In this document: positions 7,987 through 15,150 of the stretch, one piece after another
Numbering within the stretch: the first letter of the stretch is position 1
Layout: the number at the start of each line of letters is the position of its first letter
IMG/VR virus record: IMGVR_UViG_3300046007_005129
Location: 1 to 29,413 of that record
Source of the DNA: a virus
DNA: 29,413 nucleotides
Reading direction: 5' to 3' (one strand)
The notes under the pieces: generated by a model
Database searches by the model: none
The model's input: the letters and a program-made list of their open reading frames with translations, nothing else
Told to the model about the DNA's origin: nothing
Position numbers and translations under genes: made by a program

Positions 7987-9206
7987 TATGCCCACCTTCC
8001 ATTAATAATTATGGTGTCTGTGGAATCTATGGTATAACCTAATGTTGAAGTATCAAATACAATGGTTTGTGTTGTCGTGTCAGCCGGTGTCCATGTATAT
8101 ACATCTTTATCAATATATTGTCCGTTAACGTATACATTGAATTCATTTTTCGTTGCAACAGTTAATGAAACTGGGTTGATTTTTGCATATGCATTTACTG
8201 TAACAGTTGTGGATGATGAATATGATGCAGTTTTATCAGTTAATGCCGTTAAATACAACATGGTGTTTCCATCTATTGTTGCATTAGTTCCGCCACTAAC
8301 TGTTACAGTACCACCATTACTAATATAATTTTGTGCTTTTAATAACGATGGTGGAACAACTGTACTACTAAAAATATCTTCAGAAACATCAACAACTTGA
8401 TCAAATGTTAATTTTTTCAAAGAAAACATTTTTCTTAATGTAGATCTGCGTGCTTCTTGCTCTGATAACAATGTTCCTAAAACAGTTAATGGTATTGTTG
8501 CTCGCACTAAACGATCTTCTCCAACAGTGTTAACAGTTTCAAATGAAACTTGTCCTATGGTAGTAGAAAATTTATTTGCTTCATTACCCCATGCAAATCT
8601 ACCATATGGGAGTATTTGGTCTACAAGTGAATTCATTTGAGCTGTAAAGTCACACCATAACATCATTTCATATTCAATCGTAACATATTTTGGAATATCT
8701 GCAATATAAACTTTTTCAGATTGAGCCGGATCATTTGTTGGAATCGGAAATAGTTCATCTTGATAACGATTTCTTTCATTGTACTTAGTTTTATATATTC
8801 GTACGTTTTCAGACTGAGGTCGATTTGCATCTAATGATTTTACTGAATCTCGTTCTGTTACTGAATTTCGTTTTAACATGATTACCGGTGATTGTAGCAT
8901 TCCCTTTTCATCGCGGATATATCCCAATCTACGAACATTATCCCATTTTTCTCCGTTAGAAAATATGACAGGTACGGGTATCAATTGTTCTTGTGATACA
9001 ATTTGCGGTTGAATTTCATTATCAATAAACCACTTAATTGCATAATCAATATCATAAATTGTTCGTTTTGCAGTTCGTATGACATCATCATCTCTACGAA
9101 TTTGTTCTGAGCGATTCAGTATTAAATCTGATTGCAACCCTTCGGTTTGTAAAGGATTTGGTTTATTTGTTTTTTGGTCAATATTTTGTCTATTCAGTCT
9201 TGGCAT
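7986..9206 (-). CDS. 15: Tail completion / sheath-stabiliser protein, gp15-like, with C-terminal extension
   Basis: In T4, gp15 caps the tail tube and sheath and joins the tail to the head neck. The support here is order (directly after gp13- and gp14-like genes) and sequence pattern. The middle of the protein contains VTIEYEMMLWCDFTAQMNSL followed by VDQILPYGRFAWGNE and RATIPLTVLG, which parallels the T4 gp15 stretch with MIYELSIFTRYEDDMFQIVE and QILPYFQPHF. At 406 residues it is much longer than T4 gp15 (272). About 110 C-terminal residues form an extra beta-rich domain ending NEFNVYVNGQYIDKDVYTW and DTIIINGRWA, like a small decoration or Ig-type module. The start overlaps the upstream stop (TAATG at 9206) and has AAAGGA as SD. 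Confidence 0.65.
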   Translation of the reverse strand: MPRLNRQNIDQKTNKPNPLQTEGLQSDLILNRSEQIRRDDDVIRTAKRTIYDIDYAIKWFIDNEIQPQIVSQEQLIPVPVIFSNGEKWDNVRRLGYIRDEKGMLQSPVIMLKRNSVTERDSVKSLDANRPQSENVRIYKTKYNERNRYQDELFPIPTNDPAQSEKVYIADIPKYVTIEYEMMLWCDFTAQMNSLVDQILPYGRFAWGNEANKFSTTIGQVSFETVNTVGEDRLVRATIPLTVLGTLLSEQEARRSTLRKMFSLKKLTFDQVVDVSEDIFSSTVVPPSLLKAQNYISNGGTVTVSGGTNATIDGNTMLYLTALTDKTASYSSSTTVTVNAYAKINPVSLTVATKNEFNVYVNGQYIDKDVYTWTPADTTTQTIVFDTSTLGYTIDSTDTIIINGRWA

Positions 9207-9724
9207 TAAAATCCTTTATATGCAAAATTATTGTTTCCGCCTCTACGTAGATTTTTTATACCTTGTGGTGTTTGTCGTGTTGCATGTGCATCACATAAAA
9301 CAGATACACTATAACCATGTTGTGAACCATTTGGCCATGTTTCGGGATTTTTTCCAGTAAAATATTGATTAGCATCTACATTGTCAATTTCATAATATTC
9401 ATTATCCCATAATATGATATCGCCAACTTCGGGATAAAAATCTGCTTGTTCTAATATATCTCGTGTTATTGCAAATTGAGCTGTTCGCGTATATGTATGA
9501 CCGTAATCATCCATAGTTGCAGTTTTGTTTTCTTTTGTAATTAAACATGGAATTAATATTGAATCATAATATGATTTTGCATCAGATTCGCCATATATAT
9601 TTGAATTGCTCCGTTCTACAATTAATTTATAGAATTCAATTTCAGTATCAATAATTGCATTTAATAATTCTGAGTTAATTGATGCTAAAAATTTTGCATC
9701 TCTCATTCCACCAAATAATGCCAT
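9206..9724 (-). CDS. 14: Neck protein, gp14-like
   Basis: This 172-residue protein begins MALFGGMRDAKFLASINSEL. The C-terminal half contains YPEVGDIILWDNEYYEIDNV followed by DANQYFTGKNP. This parallels the T4 gp14 segment with [20 protein letters not shown], in the same place relative to gp13 and gp15. It is shorter than T4 gp14 (256 residues). By family knowledge gp13 and gp14 close the packaged head and form the neck to which the tail attaches. The gene has one of the strongest SD sequences in the window (AAGGAGA six bases before ATG 9724). It overlaps the gp15-like start by the TAATG arrangement, indicating one operon. Confidence 0.65.
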   Translation of the reverse strand: MALFGGMRDAKFLASINSELLNAIIDTEIEFYKLIVERSNSNIYGESDAKSYYDSILIPCLITKENKTATMDDYGHTYTRTAQFAITRDILEQADFYPEVGDIILWDNEYYEIDNVDANQYFTGKNPETWPNGSQHGYSVSVLCDAHATRQTPQGIKNLRRGGNNNFAYKGF

Positions 9725-9735
9725 ATTTTATCTCC

Positions 9736-10974
9736 TTATCCCACATAAATTTTTAATGGAACTTTGCCTAAAATTTCAATCATTTGCGTTGATTCTGCAT
9801 TTTGACGTGTTAGCATCTGTTCTTTAGTTAATTTATCTAAAAATTCTCTCAATTGCCCGATAAGTGCATCTTTTTCAGCTTGTCCTTGTGAAACTAAATC
9901 AGAACCATTTAATGTTACTTCTGCATTAGGTATTGGAATTGATGAATATTTACTACGTACATATCCTAACATTTCTTTTACTAGTGCAGAACCGTATTTA
10001 ATTATCCAAGCACGCCCCATATCATTAATGCTACTGTATGTTTGATATGTATATGGTATATTAGATGCGTCACTTACAACCCCGTTTAAAAGTGCTGTAT
10101 TACCGAATAAAAGTGCATCGCGATCTTTTTCATCTGCAAATATATATTCTACCCAAACTTGACCGTAAAATATAGTAGATGCTGAACTTCCGGTACCGGT
10201 TGTTGGGATTGGATAAAATTTAATATCATCTCCGTGTATCTCAAATGAATAATGAGACTTACGTATTTGATCATTGAATTCAATTGCTTGAAGTCTCAAT
10301 AAATCTGCATGTATTGGCATCATCATGAAACTAATCGACGGTGAAAATCCTCCGAAGTTAAATGAATCTAATAATTGTTGAGAACCTAAACCCGTTCCTA
10401 CGAATGGATCGAAATATCTAGCAATGGCAGGAGGTGGTTGATGCATTACTCGTTTAATTTCAATCGAACTAGTTGGAGATAATGATCCTCCGGCTGCTGA
10501 CATTGATGCTGAAACTGTATTTCTTATACTATATGTTTGTTGGCCCGGTACCATTGGAATTTCAACTTTATGCCAACGTACTGTTCCGCCGGAGTCTGCT
10601 TCCGTTCCATATGCTTTAGATAATTTTGTAATATATCCTAACGAAGTTCCTACAACTGCCCCGGTAAATCCTTGTGGACCTAAAAAACTAGATCCTGTTT
10701 GTATACCCAACGTACTCATCAAATTGTTAGTAATATTAATCTGATTGATTTGATTGGAATACTCCATCACAGCAGCTTCGAATGCAGTATAAAAATTTAT
10801 GTCTTCAAGCTCAACATCCATTATCGGATATCCAACATGTTGTGCAGCAAATTTTGCAAATCGATCTGCATGTTGTTGAAACATTGGATCTGTATCAAAA
10901 AACCCAAATGGTGTAGATCCAGTTGTGAATGAAGAAGAACCTGGCCATATTGGTTTATCTTGACTATAATCCAT
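9736..10974 (-). CDS. 13: Neck / head-completion protein, gp13-like
   Basis: This 412-residue protein contains, near residues 22-70, FGFFDTDPMFQQHADRFAKF, then AAQHVGYPIMDVELEDINFY and TAFEAAVMEYSNQ. This is the N-terminal pattern I associate with neck proteins (gp13 type) of marine T4-like phages. Further on it has KFYPIPTTG and QVWVEYIFAD. It lies directly before the gp14- and gp15-like genes, as in T4. By family knowledge gp13 joins the portal after packaging and prevents DNA leakage. SD: AAAGGAAA before ATG 10974. A promoter-like box at 10985-11000 precedes it. The name rests on order plus pattern, not on an alignment. Confidence 0.65.
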   Translation of the reverse strand: MDYSQDKPIWPGSSSFTTGSTPFGFFDTDPMFQQHADRFAKFAAQHVGYPIMDVELEDINFYTAFEAAVMEYSNQINQINITNNLMSTLGIQTGSSFLGPQGFTGAVVGTSLGYITKLSKAYGTEADSGGTVRWHKVEIPMVPGQQTYSIRNTVSASMSAAGGSLSPTSSIEIKRVMHQPPPAIARYFDPFVGTGLGSQQLLDSFNFGGFSPSISFMMMPIHADLLRLQAIEFNDQIRKSHYSFEIHGDDIKFYPIPTTGTGSSASTIFYGQVWVEYIFADEKDRDALLFGNTALLNGVVSDASNIPYTYQTYSSINDMGRAWIIKYGSALVKEMLGYVRSKYSSIPIPNAEVTLNGSDLVSQGQAEKDALIGQLREFLDKLTKEQMLTRQNAESTQMIEILGKVPLKIYVG

Positions 10975-10984
10975 TACGTTTCCT

Positions 10985-11000
10985 TTTTATATATAAATAT
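10985..11000 (-). promoter_or_regulatory. ATATTTATATATAAAA box upstream of the gp13-like gene
   Basis: The coding strand reads ATATTTATATATAAAA between the PhoH-like gene stop and the SD of the gp13-like gene. It is one of the best copies of the recurring box. Confidence 0.45.
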
Positions 11001-11005
11001 CCGTA

Positions 11006-11665
11006 TTAATCATTTAGACGATTTAAAATATCATCTAAAGCTTCATGTCGATGATTATCTAGTAAAATAATTTCATTCACCCATTTCGAATCTCGTAATT
11101 TAGGAACTTCATGTGTAGCAGAATCATTTTTAAATTTTAAATCTACTTGATATTTGTCTCCGCATAATATCATGATACTATCTTTACCTAGACGAGATAA
11201 AACCATTTTCAATTGTTCTTTAGTTAAGTTTTGAAATTCATCCACAATACAAACTGCATTATCAAATGTTCTCCCTCGAAAGTGTGCTAATGAAACTAAT
11301 TCAATATTTTCTTCCTTTTCCATTTTTTCTAGAAGTTCTGGTTTATTATAAACCTTGCGCATATTACTACGAATTGGAACTAACCATGGCTCCATTTTTT
11401 CATTTAATGAACCAGGTAAAAATCCGTTATCTTCATTTGAAACTGTTGGACGTGTTATGATGATTTTATCAATTTTTCGTTTAAAAAACATATCTAACGC
11501 AATTTGAACTGCTAACAATGTTTTTCCGGATCCGGCTTTACCTAATATAAAATTGAATGGTGTTTCAATGATTTGTGATTTTGCTTGTTTCTGTTCATCT
11601 GATAATATAATTGAAAACTTAATATCATTCTTTGGTGGTGTTTTTTCTTTATTCGTTGTAGCCAT
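11006..11665 (-). CDS. PhoH-like P-loop ATPase
   Basis: This 219-residue protein has a Walker A GKAGSGKT (42-49) and a Walker B IVDEFQN (around 140-146, acidic pair D142/E143). It also has the sensor-like ILCGDKYQVD (166-175) and a C-terminal DNHRHE. Together with TRPTVSNEDNGFLPGSLNEK (71-90) these identify the PhoH/helicase-1-like family, which is widespread in marine phages and proposed to be an RNA-binding ATPase or helicase. Its physiological role in phages is unsettled. Here it sits inside the late head-neck operon, between the 91-residue gene and the gp13-like gene, rather than among replication genes. The start at ATG 11665 has only a weak SD (TAGGT). Confidence 0.85.
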   Translation of the reverse strand: MATTNKEKTPPKNDIKFSIILSDEQKQAKSQIIETPFNFILGKAGSGKTLLAVQIALDMFFKRKIDKIIITRPTVSNEDNGFLPGSLNEKMEPWLVPIRSNMRKVYNKPELLEKMEKEENIELVSLAHFRGRTFDNAVCIVDEFQNLTKEQLKMVLSRLGKDSIMILCGDKYQVDLKFKNDSATHEVPKLRDSKWVNEIILLDNHRHEALDDILNRLND

Positions 11666-11687
11666 AATAACCTATTTTAAATTAAAA

Positions 11688-11963
11688 TTAAAATAATTTT
11701 GTTAGAGTTGTGTCTTGAAGTGTCATGTCTTTTAGTGTCTCAATTTTACCTAAACATGCAGTTCGAAGAGCTTTAAATGTATCTTTAGGTGCATATGGAG
11801 TCATTACTTTAATAGTAATTAATTCTTTGTCTGGACCTAGGTCTTGTTCAATATGAACCATTAATACTAAACTAATTGCTCGTATACGATCTAATACGTC
11901 AACTAGACGACCATCATATCTAATGATTGTCTGCATTGAATATTTACTATAAGGTACTGCCAT
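11688..11963 (-). CDS. Conserved small hypothetical protein (91 residues)
   Basis: The protein begins MAVPYSKYSMQTIIRYDGRL and continues with an alternating helix/strand pattern (VDVLDRIRAISLVLMVHIEQ, ELITIKVMTPYAPKDTFKAL). It looks like a compact soluble alpha/beta protein. No membrane segment or known motif is seen and I do not recognise it. It is the first gene after the gp23 terminator, carries its own upstream box (11976-11989), and precedes the PhoH-like gene by 22 bases. No SD is seen (AAAAGAAAAATATT before the ATG). Confidence 0.65.
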   Translation of the reverse strand: MAVPYSKYSMQTIIRYDGRLVDVLDRIRAISLVLMVHIEQDLGPDKELITIKVMTPYAPKDTFKALRTACLGKIETLKDMTLQDTTLTKLF

Positions 11964-11975
11964 AATATTTTTCTT

Positions 11976-11989
11976 TTAATATAAATATT
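11976..11989 (-). promoter_or_regulatory. AATATTTATATTAA box after the gp23 terminator
   Basis: The coding strand reads AATATTTATATTAAAAGAAAAA, 13-26 bases before ATG 11963 and immediately downstream of the gp23 terminator. A terminator followed by this box fits restart of transcription for the PhoH/neck genes. Confidence 0.5.
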
Positions 11990-11999
11990 GCACAGTAAA

Positions 12000-12025
12000 A
12001 AAGGGATGACCGAAGCCATCCCTCT
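12000..12025 (-). terminator. Rho-independent terminator with UUCG loop after gp23
   Basis: The coding strand reads AGGGATGGC-TTCG-GTCATCCCT followed by TTTTTT. This is a nine-pair stem (one G-U pair) closed by a C(UUCG)G tetraloop, with a U-tract on the minus-strand transcript. It lies about 50 bases past the stop of the major capsid gene. Confidence 0.9.
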
Positions 12026-12075
12026 TTTTAATTCTTTAATTCGTTAAACGGTTAAATGAATTAATCAATTAACTA

Positions 12076-13740
12076 CTAAAGAGTGTTTAATCCGTGAACG
12101 TATACTTTTCCGTAGAATTCTGGACGAACTACTTTCTTCGCGTAACGTGTCATGACACCTTTACGTGGAGTGAAGTTAACTGGATCGTATACAAGTGGAG
12201 TCATAATCAATGGAATATATGGACTAAATACAGCACCTGTTTCAAGGAACTGAGACCCACGGAATCCCATAAGGATTACATTCTCTAACATATATGGATT
12301 TTTGTAAACTGTGTAACGATTATTGATTGCACCAATTTTTTGTACACCTGCTGCAAATTCCATTTTAGTACCATCTGTGTCAGCGGCAAATCCTGGGATA
12401 GACTCAAGAATAGTTGCAACTGCAGGAGACGTTACTAAGAAGTTAGCACCACCACGCAATGTTTTTTGGTGAATCTTGTTACTTACTTTTTGAAGTTTAG
12501 TACCAAGAGTTTGGAACCATCCACCTTGAGTGTTGTAGAATCCATCACCCAATGCACCAGCTACACCTGCAGCTACAGTTTCAAATGCACCAGTTGATGT
12601 GTTATAAATTGTATTGTTTCGAGCTGACCAATATTCAGTTGTTGGAGCTGCTGCAATCAACATATCAAGGATTTCAAGATCGATTTCCATTGATACATAC
12701 TCAGAAAGCATTGAAGTCAATTCAGCTTCAGCATCAATTGAATGGTAAGCATTTAAATCTTGAGCAAATTCAGGAGTCCAAACTGCTTTCAACTTACGAG
12801 TCTTAGCAACGATTGGCTCAGATTGCATTTCAAGGTTAATTTCTGGGATATCAATATCCGTACCAGAATTAATACCACCGTTATTATAAGCAGTACCTTT
12901 AAATGGATTAGCATCTTCAAAATCACCACGAGTGATATCTGTAGGTTGTTTGCTATAGTTCAATCTCAATGTACCAGCACCAATTGAAGAAGAAACAAAT
13001 GCAGCATTTGCAGTTGAAAGAACGAATGATGCAGTGTAATTGCTAGTAATAGTTGAGAATGCTTGTACTGGAACGATTTCAACAGATGCAGAAGTAAATG
13101 TGAATGAACGAACTGCGTAAAGATCTGCGTTAGTAGGAACGTTAACTGTCAACATTTTCCAGCTAGCAGATCCAGAATAAGCAGAGTCACCATTAACTTG
13201 TGCTGTTGTTGGTTGAGAACCTGTTGCAGCAGTTACGATAGATGATGTTTCATTGATTGAATATCCGAAACGACCTGCACCATAAAGACCTCCTGATGGA
13301 TCGCCAGATGTAGTAGTAACACCGAACATTGAATCGTCTGCGTTTGGAGAACCAAATGGATCACCTGTACGGTTCAAGTTATCTGCATCAAATCCTGGTT
13401 GAGCTGTACCATATTTAAAGTCTAGGAAGAAAATAAGACCTGATGGCAAGTTCATTGGTTGAACAGAAACGAATTCTTTTGCTGCAAATTCAGCAAAAAT
13501 ACGACGAACCAATGGAAGAGCAACACCTGCCCATTCTTCTGATCCTGCTGCAACACCTGTAGATGAAGCTTCTTTTACTAGTTGACGTGCTTGGTTTTCA
13601 AGCAATTGAGCCATACCTGCTTTTTCGGTTTCGCCCTTAAGACCTTCTAATAGTCCGGTCTTTTCCCACTTCGAAGTCAATGCTTTTGCAGCATTTCGTT
13701 GAACGAAGTCGTTTGTTTGTAATAAATTTGAAATACTCAT
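12076..13740 (-). CDS. 23: Major capsid protein, gp23-like
   Basis: This 554-residue protein opens MSISNLLQTNDFVQRNAAKA and contains WEKTGLLEGLKGETEKAGMA and QLLENQARQLVKEA, a typical gp23 N-terminal region. It is followed by VALPLVRRIFAEFAAKEFVS and VQPMNLPSGLIFFLDF, characteristic of the T4-type HK97-fold capsid protein. The C-terminus (VVRPEFYGKVYVHGLNTL) is also typical. It lies immediately after the scaffold gene (21-base gap) and is followed by a strong terminator, as expected for the most abundant virion protein. In T4, gp21 cleaves the gp23 propeptide after an (L/I)xE sequence; LLE strings near residues 30-50 are candidates, but I cannot fix the site. The SD AAAGGAAA precedes ATG 13740. 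Length is close to T4 gp23 (521). Confidence 0.95.
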   Translation of the reverse strand: MSISNLLQTNDFVQRNAAKALTSKWEKTGLLEGLKGETEKAGMAQLLENQARQLVKEASSTGVAAGSEEWAGVALPLVRRIFAEFAAKEFVSVQPMNLPSGLIFFLDFKYGTAQPGFDADNLNRTGDPFGSPNADDSMFGVTTTSGDPSGGLYGAGRFGYSINETSSIVTAATGSQPTTAQVNGDSAYSGSASWKMLTVNVPTNADLYAVRSFTFTSASVEIVPVQAFSTITSNYTASFVLSTANAAFVSSSIGAGTLRLNYSKQPTDITRGDFEDANPFKGTAYNNGGINSGTDIDIPEINLEMQSEPIVAKTRKLKAVWTPEFAQDLNAYHSIDAEAELTSMLSEYVSMEIDLEILDMLIAAAPTTEYWSARNNTIYNTSTGAFETVAAGVAGALGDGFYNTQGGWFQTLGTKLQKVSNKIHQKTLRGGANFLVTSPAVATILESIPGFAADTDGTKMEFAAGVQKIGAINNRYTVYKNPYMLENVILMGFRGSQFLETGAVFSPYIPLIMTPLVYDPVNFTPRKGVMTRYAKKVVRPEFYGKVYVHGLNTL

Positions 13741-13761
13741 TTCTTTTTCCTTTTTTTAATG

Positions 13762-14724
13762 TTATAGCAATCCTGCTAATTTTTTCCAACGGTTAGCTAA
13801 TTCAAATCCTTCCGTTAAAACTTGTGTTGATTCTTTCTTTGGAGCTGTTGTTGCAACTGCTTTAGATGCATATGACTCTTTAACAACACGTTTTTTGGTT
13901 GGTCGGTTGAATGACTCAGCTAATGTAGTAAATACTAATTTTACTTCTCTTGTATTTCCTGCACGGTCAAAGTTTTCAATTACTTTCATTTTTTGACCTT
14001 CAGTTAATTCAAAATTGCGGAACAATTTATTTGTGTAAAGAAGTTTTGCGTTAAGTAAATTAACTTCACTTAAAATAGTTTTAAGTTCACGAACGGTACG
14101 GTATGCTTCTTGAAGTTCTTCTTCTTTAGCAACCATTTCCATTTTCATGTCATCAGTTTCTTCTACTTCCTCTTCCTCTTCTTCCTCACGAAGAATAGCT
14201 TCAATAATAGAATCAATATCTTCAGACATCATATCATCTTCTTCTTCGTATCCAACTGTTGGCATTTCTTCTTCAACATCCATTTCCATTTCTGCCTCAG
14301 ACAAATCACCTTCCAATTCACGGATGATTGCTTCTAAATTTAAATCTTCTTCTTCTGCACCTTCTTCTCCGAACTCGTCTGCTTCTACTTCTGCCGGAAC
14401 TTCTGATGTCATTGCGTCTTCGTCTGCAGGTTCTGAAATTTCATAATCGTAAGTGTCGCCATCTACTGAGAATGAAATATCATTGTCAACCCATTCAACT
14501 CCGTCGCCGCCTTCTTCAGCACCAACTTCCATGTCCATATCCATGTCCATTTCAGGTTCTGCAACTTCTTCGTCACCCATATCGCCTTCGATTTCTTTAG
14601 CTAACATAGCTTCGACTCTAGGACGGAAGGCTTCTTGAAGTGCAATTTTTGCGTTTGCTAAAGCCGTTTCTTTTACAGCACGTGCGTCAGCAATTGCTTC
14701 TTTTAGCAAATCTGATTTTGCCAT
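13762..14724 (-). CDS. 22: Prohead scaffold (core) protein, gp22-like
   Basis: This 320-residue protein has a basic/helical N-terminus (MAKSDLLKEAIADARAVKET), then a very acidic low-complexity middle (about residues 50-200, including MDMDMDMEV and runs of Glu). A helical coiled-coil-like part follows (EELQEAYRTVRELKTILSEV), and it ends FELANRWKKLAGLL, a C-terminal pattern typical of gp22 in T4-like phages. Its place directly before gp23 is as in T4. The scaffold nucleates the prohead and is later degraded by gp21. SD: AAGGAGA six bases before ATG 14724, among the strongest in the window. The leader upstream (14725-14860) has two hairpins and a promoter-like box, so gp22-gp23 is probably a separately controlled unit. 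Confidence 0.9.
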   Translation of the reverse strand: MAKSDLLKEAIADARAVKETALANAKIALQEAFRPRVEAMLAKEIEGDMGDEEVAEPEMDMDMDMEVGAEEGGDGVEWVDNDISFSVDGDTYDYEISEPADEDAMTSEVPAEVEADEFGEEGAEEEDLNLEAIIRELEGDLSEAEMEMDVEEEMPTVGYEEEDDMMSEDIDSIIEAILREEEEEEEVEETDDMKMEMVAKEEELQEAYRTVRELKTILSEVNLLNAKLLYTNKLFRNFELTEGQKMKVIENFDRAGNTREVKLVFTTLAESFNRPTKKRVVKESYASKAVATTAPKKESTQVLTEGFELANRWKKLAGLL

Positions 14725-14754
14725 TGTTTCTCCTTAAATTTGTTTTTTGGAAAT

Positions 14755-14772
14755 AAGATTATTTAAAATCTT
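14755..14772 (-). other. Small inverted repeat in the gp22 leader (proximal)
   Basis: AAGATT-6-AATCTT forms a six-pair AU-rich hairpin 30-50 bases upstream of the scaffold start. It could be an mRNA 5' stabilising element, but it is weak on its own. Confidence 0.35.
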
Positions 14773-14799
14773 AATAGAATTTTTTATATAAAGGTATAA

Positions 14800-14822
14800 A
14801 CGCTATATAAAGAAAATAGCGT
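14800..14822 (-). other. Inverted repeat in the gp22 leader (distal)
   Basis: ACGCTAT-9-ATAGCGT forms a seven-pair hairpin about 76-98 bases upstream of gp22. There is no U-tract on either side, so it is not a terminator. It may be a leader hairpin or a protein-binding site. Confidence 0.4.
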
Positions 14823-14826
14823 ATTC

Positions 14827-14841
14827 TAAAATAAATATAAG
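14827..14841 (-). promoter_or_regulatory. TTATATTTATTTTAG box, candidate promoter of gp22-gp23
   Basis: The coding strand reads GCTTATATTTATTTTAG just downstream of the bS21 terminator and about 100 bases before gp22. It resembles the recurring box and is the natural place for a promoter driving the capsid unit. A second TTTATATAAAAAA stretch lies near 14780-14792. Confidence 0.4.
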
Positions 14842-14861
14842 CAGAAAAGAAAAACCAGTAA

Positions 14862-14890
14862 AAAAGCCCTAACTTTTTAGCTAGGGCTTT
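14862..14890 (-). terminator. Rho-independent terminator after the bS21 gene
   Basis: The coding strand reads AAAGCCCTA-10-TAGGGCTTTTTT, a nine-pair perfect stem followed by a U-tract. It starts 10 bases past the bS21 stop codon. A long A/T run on the other side may allow weak function in both directions. Confidence 0.9.
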
Positions 14891-14899
14891 AAATTAATA

Positions 14900-15145
14900 T
14901 TAATTTTCGTTCTTAGAACGTATTCGTTGAATATATGAAGCTTTGGATTTTTGATCTCTTTGTATCACACTTGGCTTAATATACTCCTTGCGTTCTTTAA
15001 CTATATTTAATATGTTTGCAGCTTTTACTTTTCTTTTCCACGCTTTAAGCGCATGTGTCAAATCATACATTTCTGTCCCTACAACGCTTACTGCTAATGC
15101 ATTACCTGGAACGATTTGTTGGTGTTGTTTTTGTTTTTTACTCAT
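14900..15145 (-). CDS. rpsU: Phage-encoded ribosomal protein bS21
   Basis: This 81-residue basic protein matches bacterial bS21 across residues 30-76: ALKAWKRKVKAANILNIVKE, RKEYIKPSV, then IQRDQKSKASYIQRI. These align with the ALKKFKRK..GI..E.R.R..F.KPSV..R..K...Y.Q frame of bS21. The KPSVxxR and AxYxQ elements resemble the Bacteroidota version more than the proteobacterial one (KPTTER). It carries about 25 extra N-terminal residues (MSKKQKQHQQIVPGNALAVS...). bS21 is a small-subunit protein near the 3' end of 16S rRNA and affects initiation. bS21 genes are known from other phages, where they are thought to join host ribosomes. No SD precedes ATG 15145 (AATAAGTTAT). It is followed by a strong terminator and then the capsid genes. 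Confidence 0.85.
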   Translation of the reverse strand: MSKKQKQHQQIVPGNALAVSVVGTEMYDLTHALKAWKRKVKAANILNIVKERKEYIKPSVIQRDQKSKASYIQRIRSKNEN

Positions 15146-15150
15146 ATAAC

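Noticed and set aside
14110-14638. Plus-strand open frames opposite gp22, one of them Ser-rich.
   Set aside because: They are the antisense of the Glu/Asp codon runs (GAA/GAT read as TTC/ATC and TCT/TCA), while gp22 is clearly the real gene.
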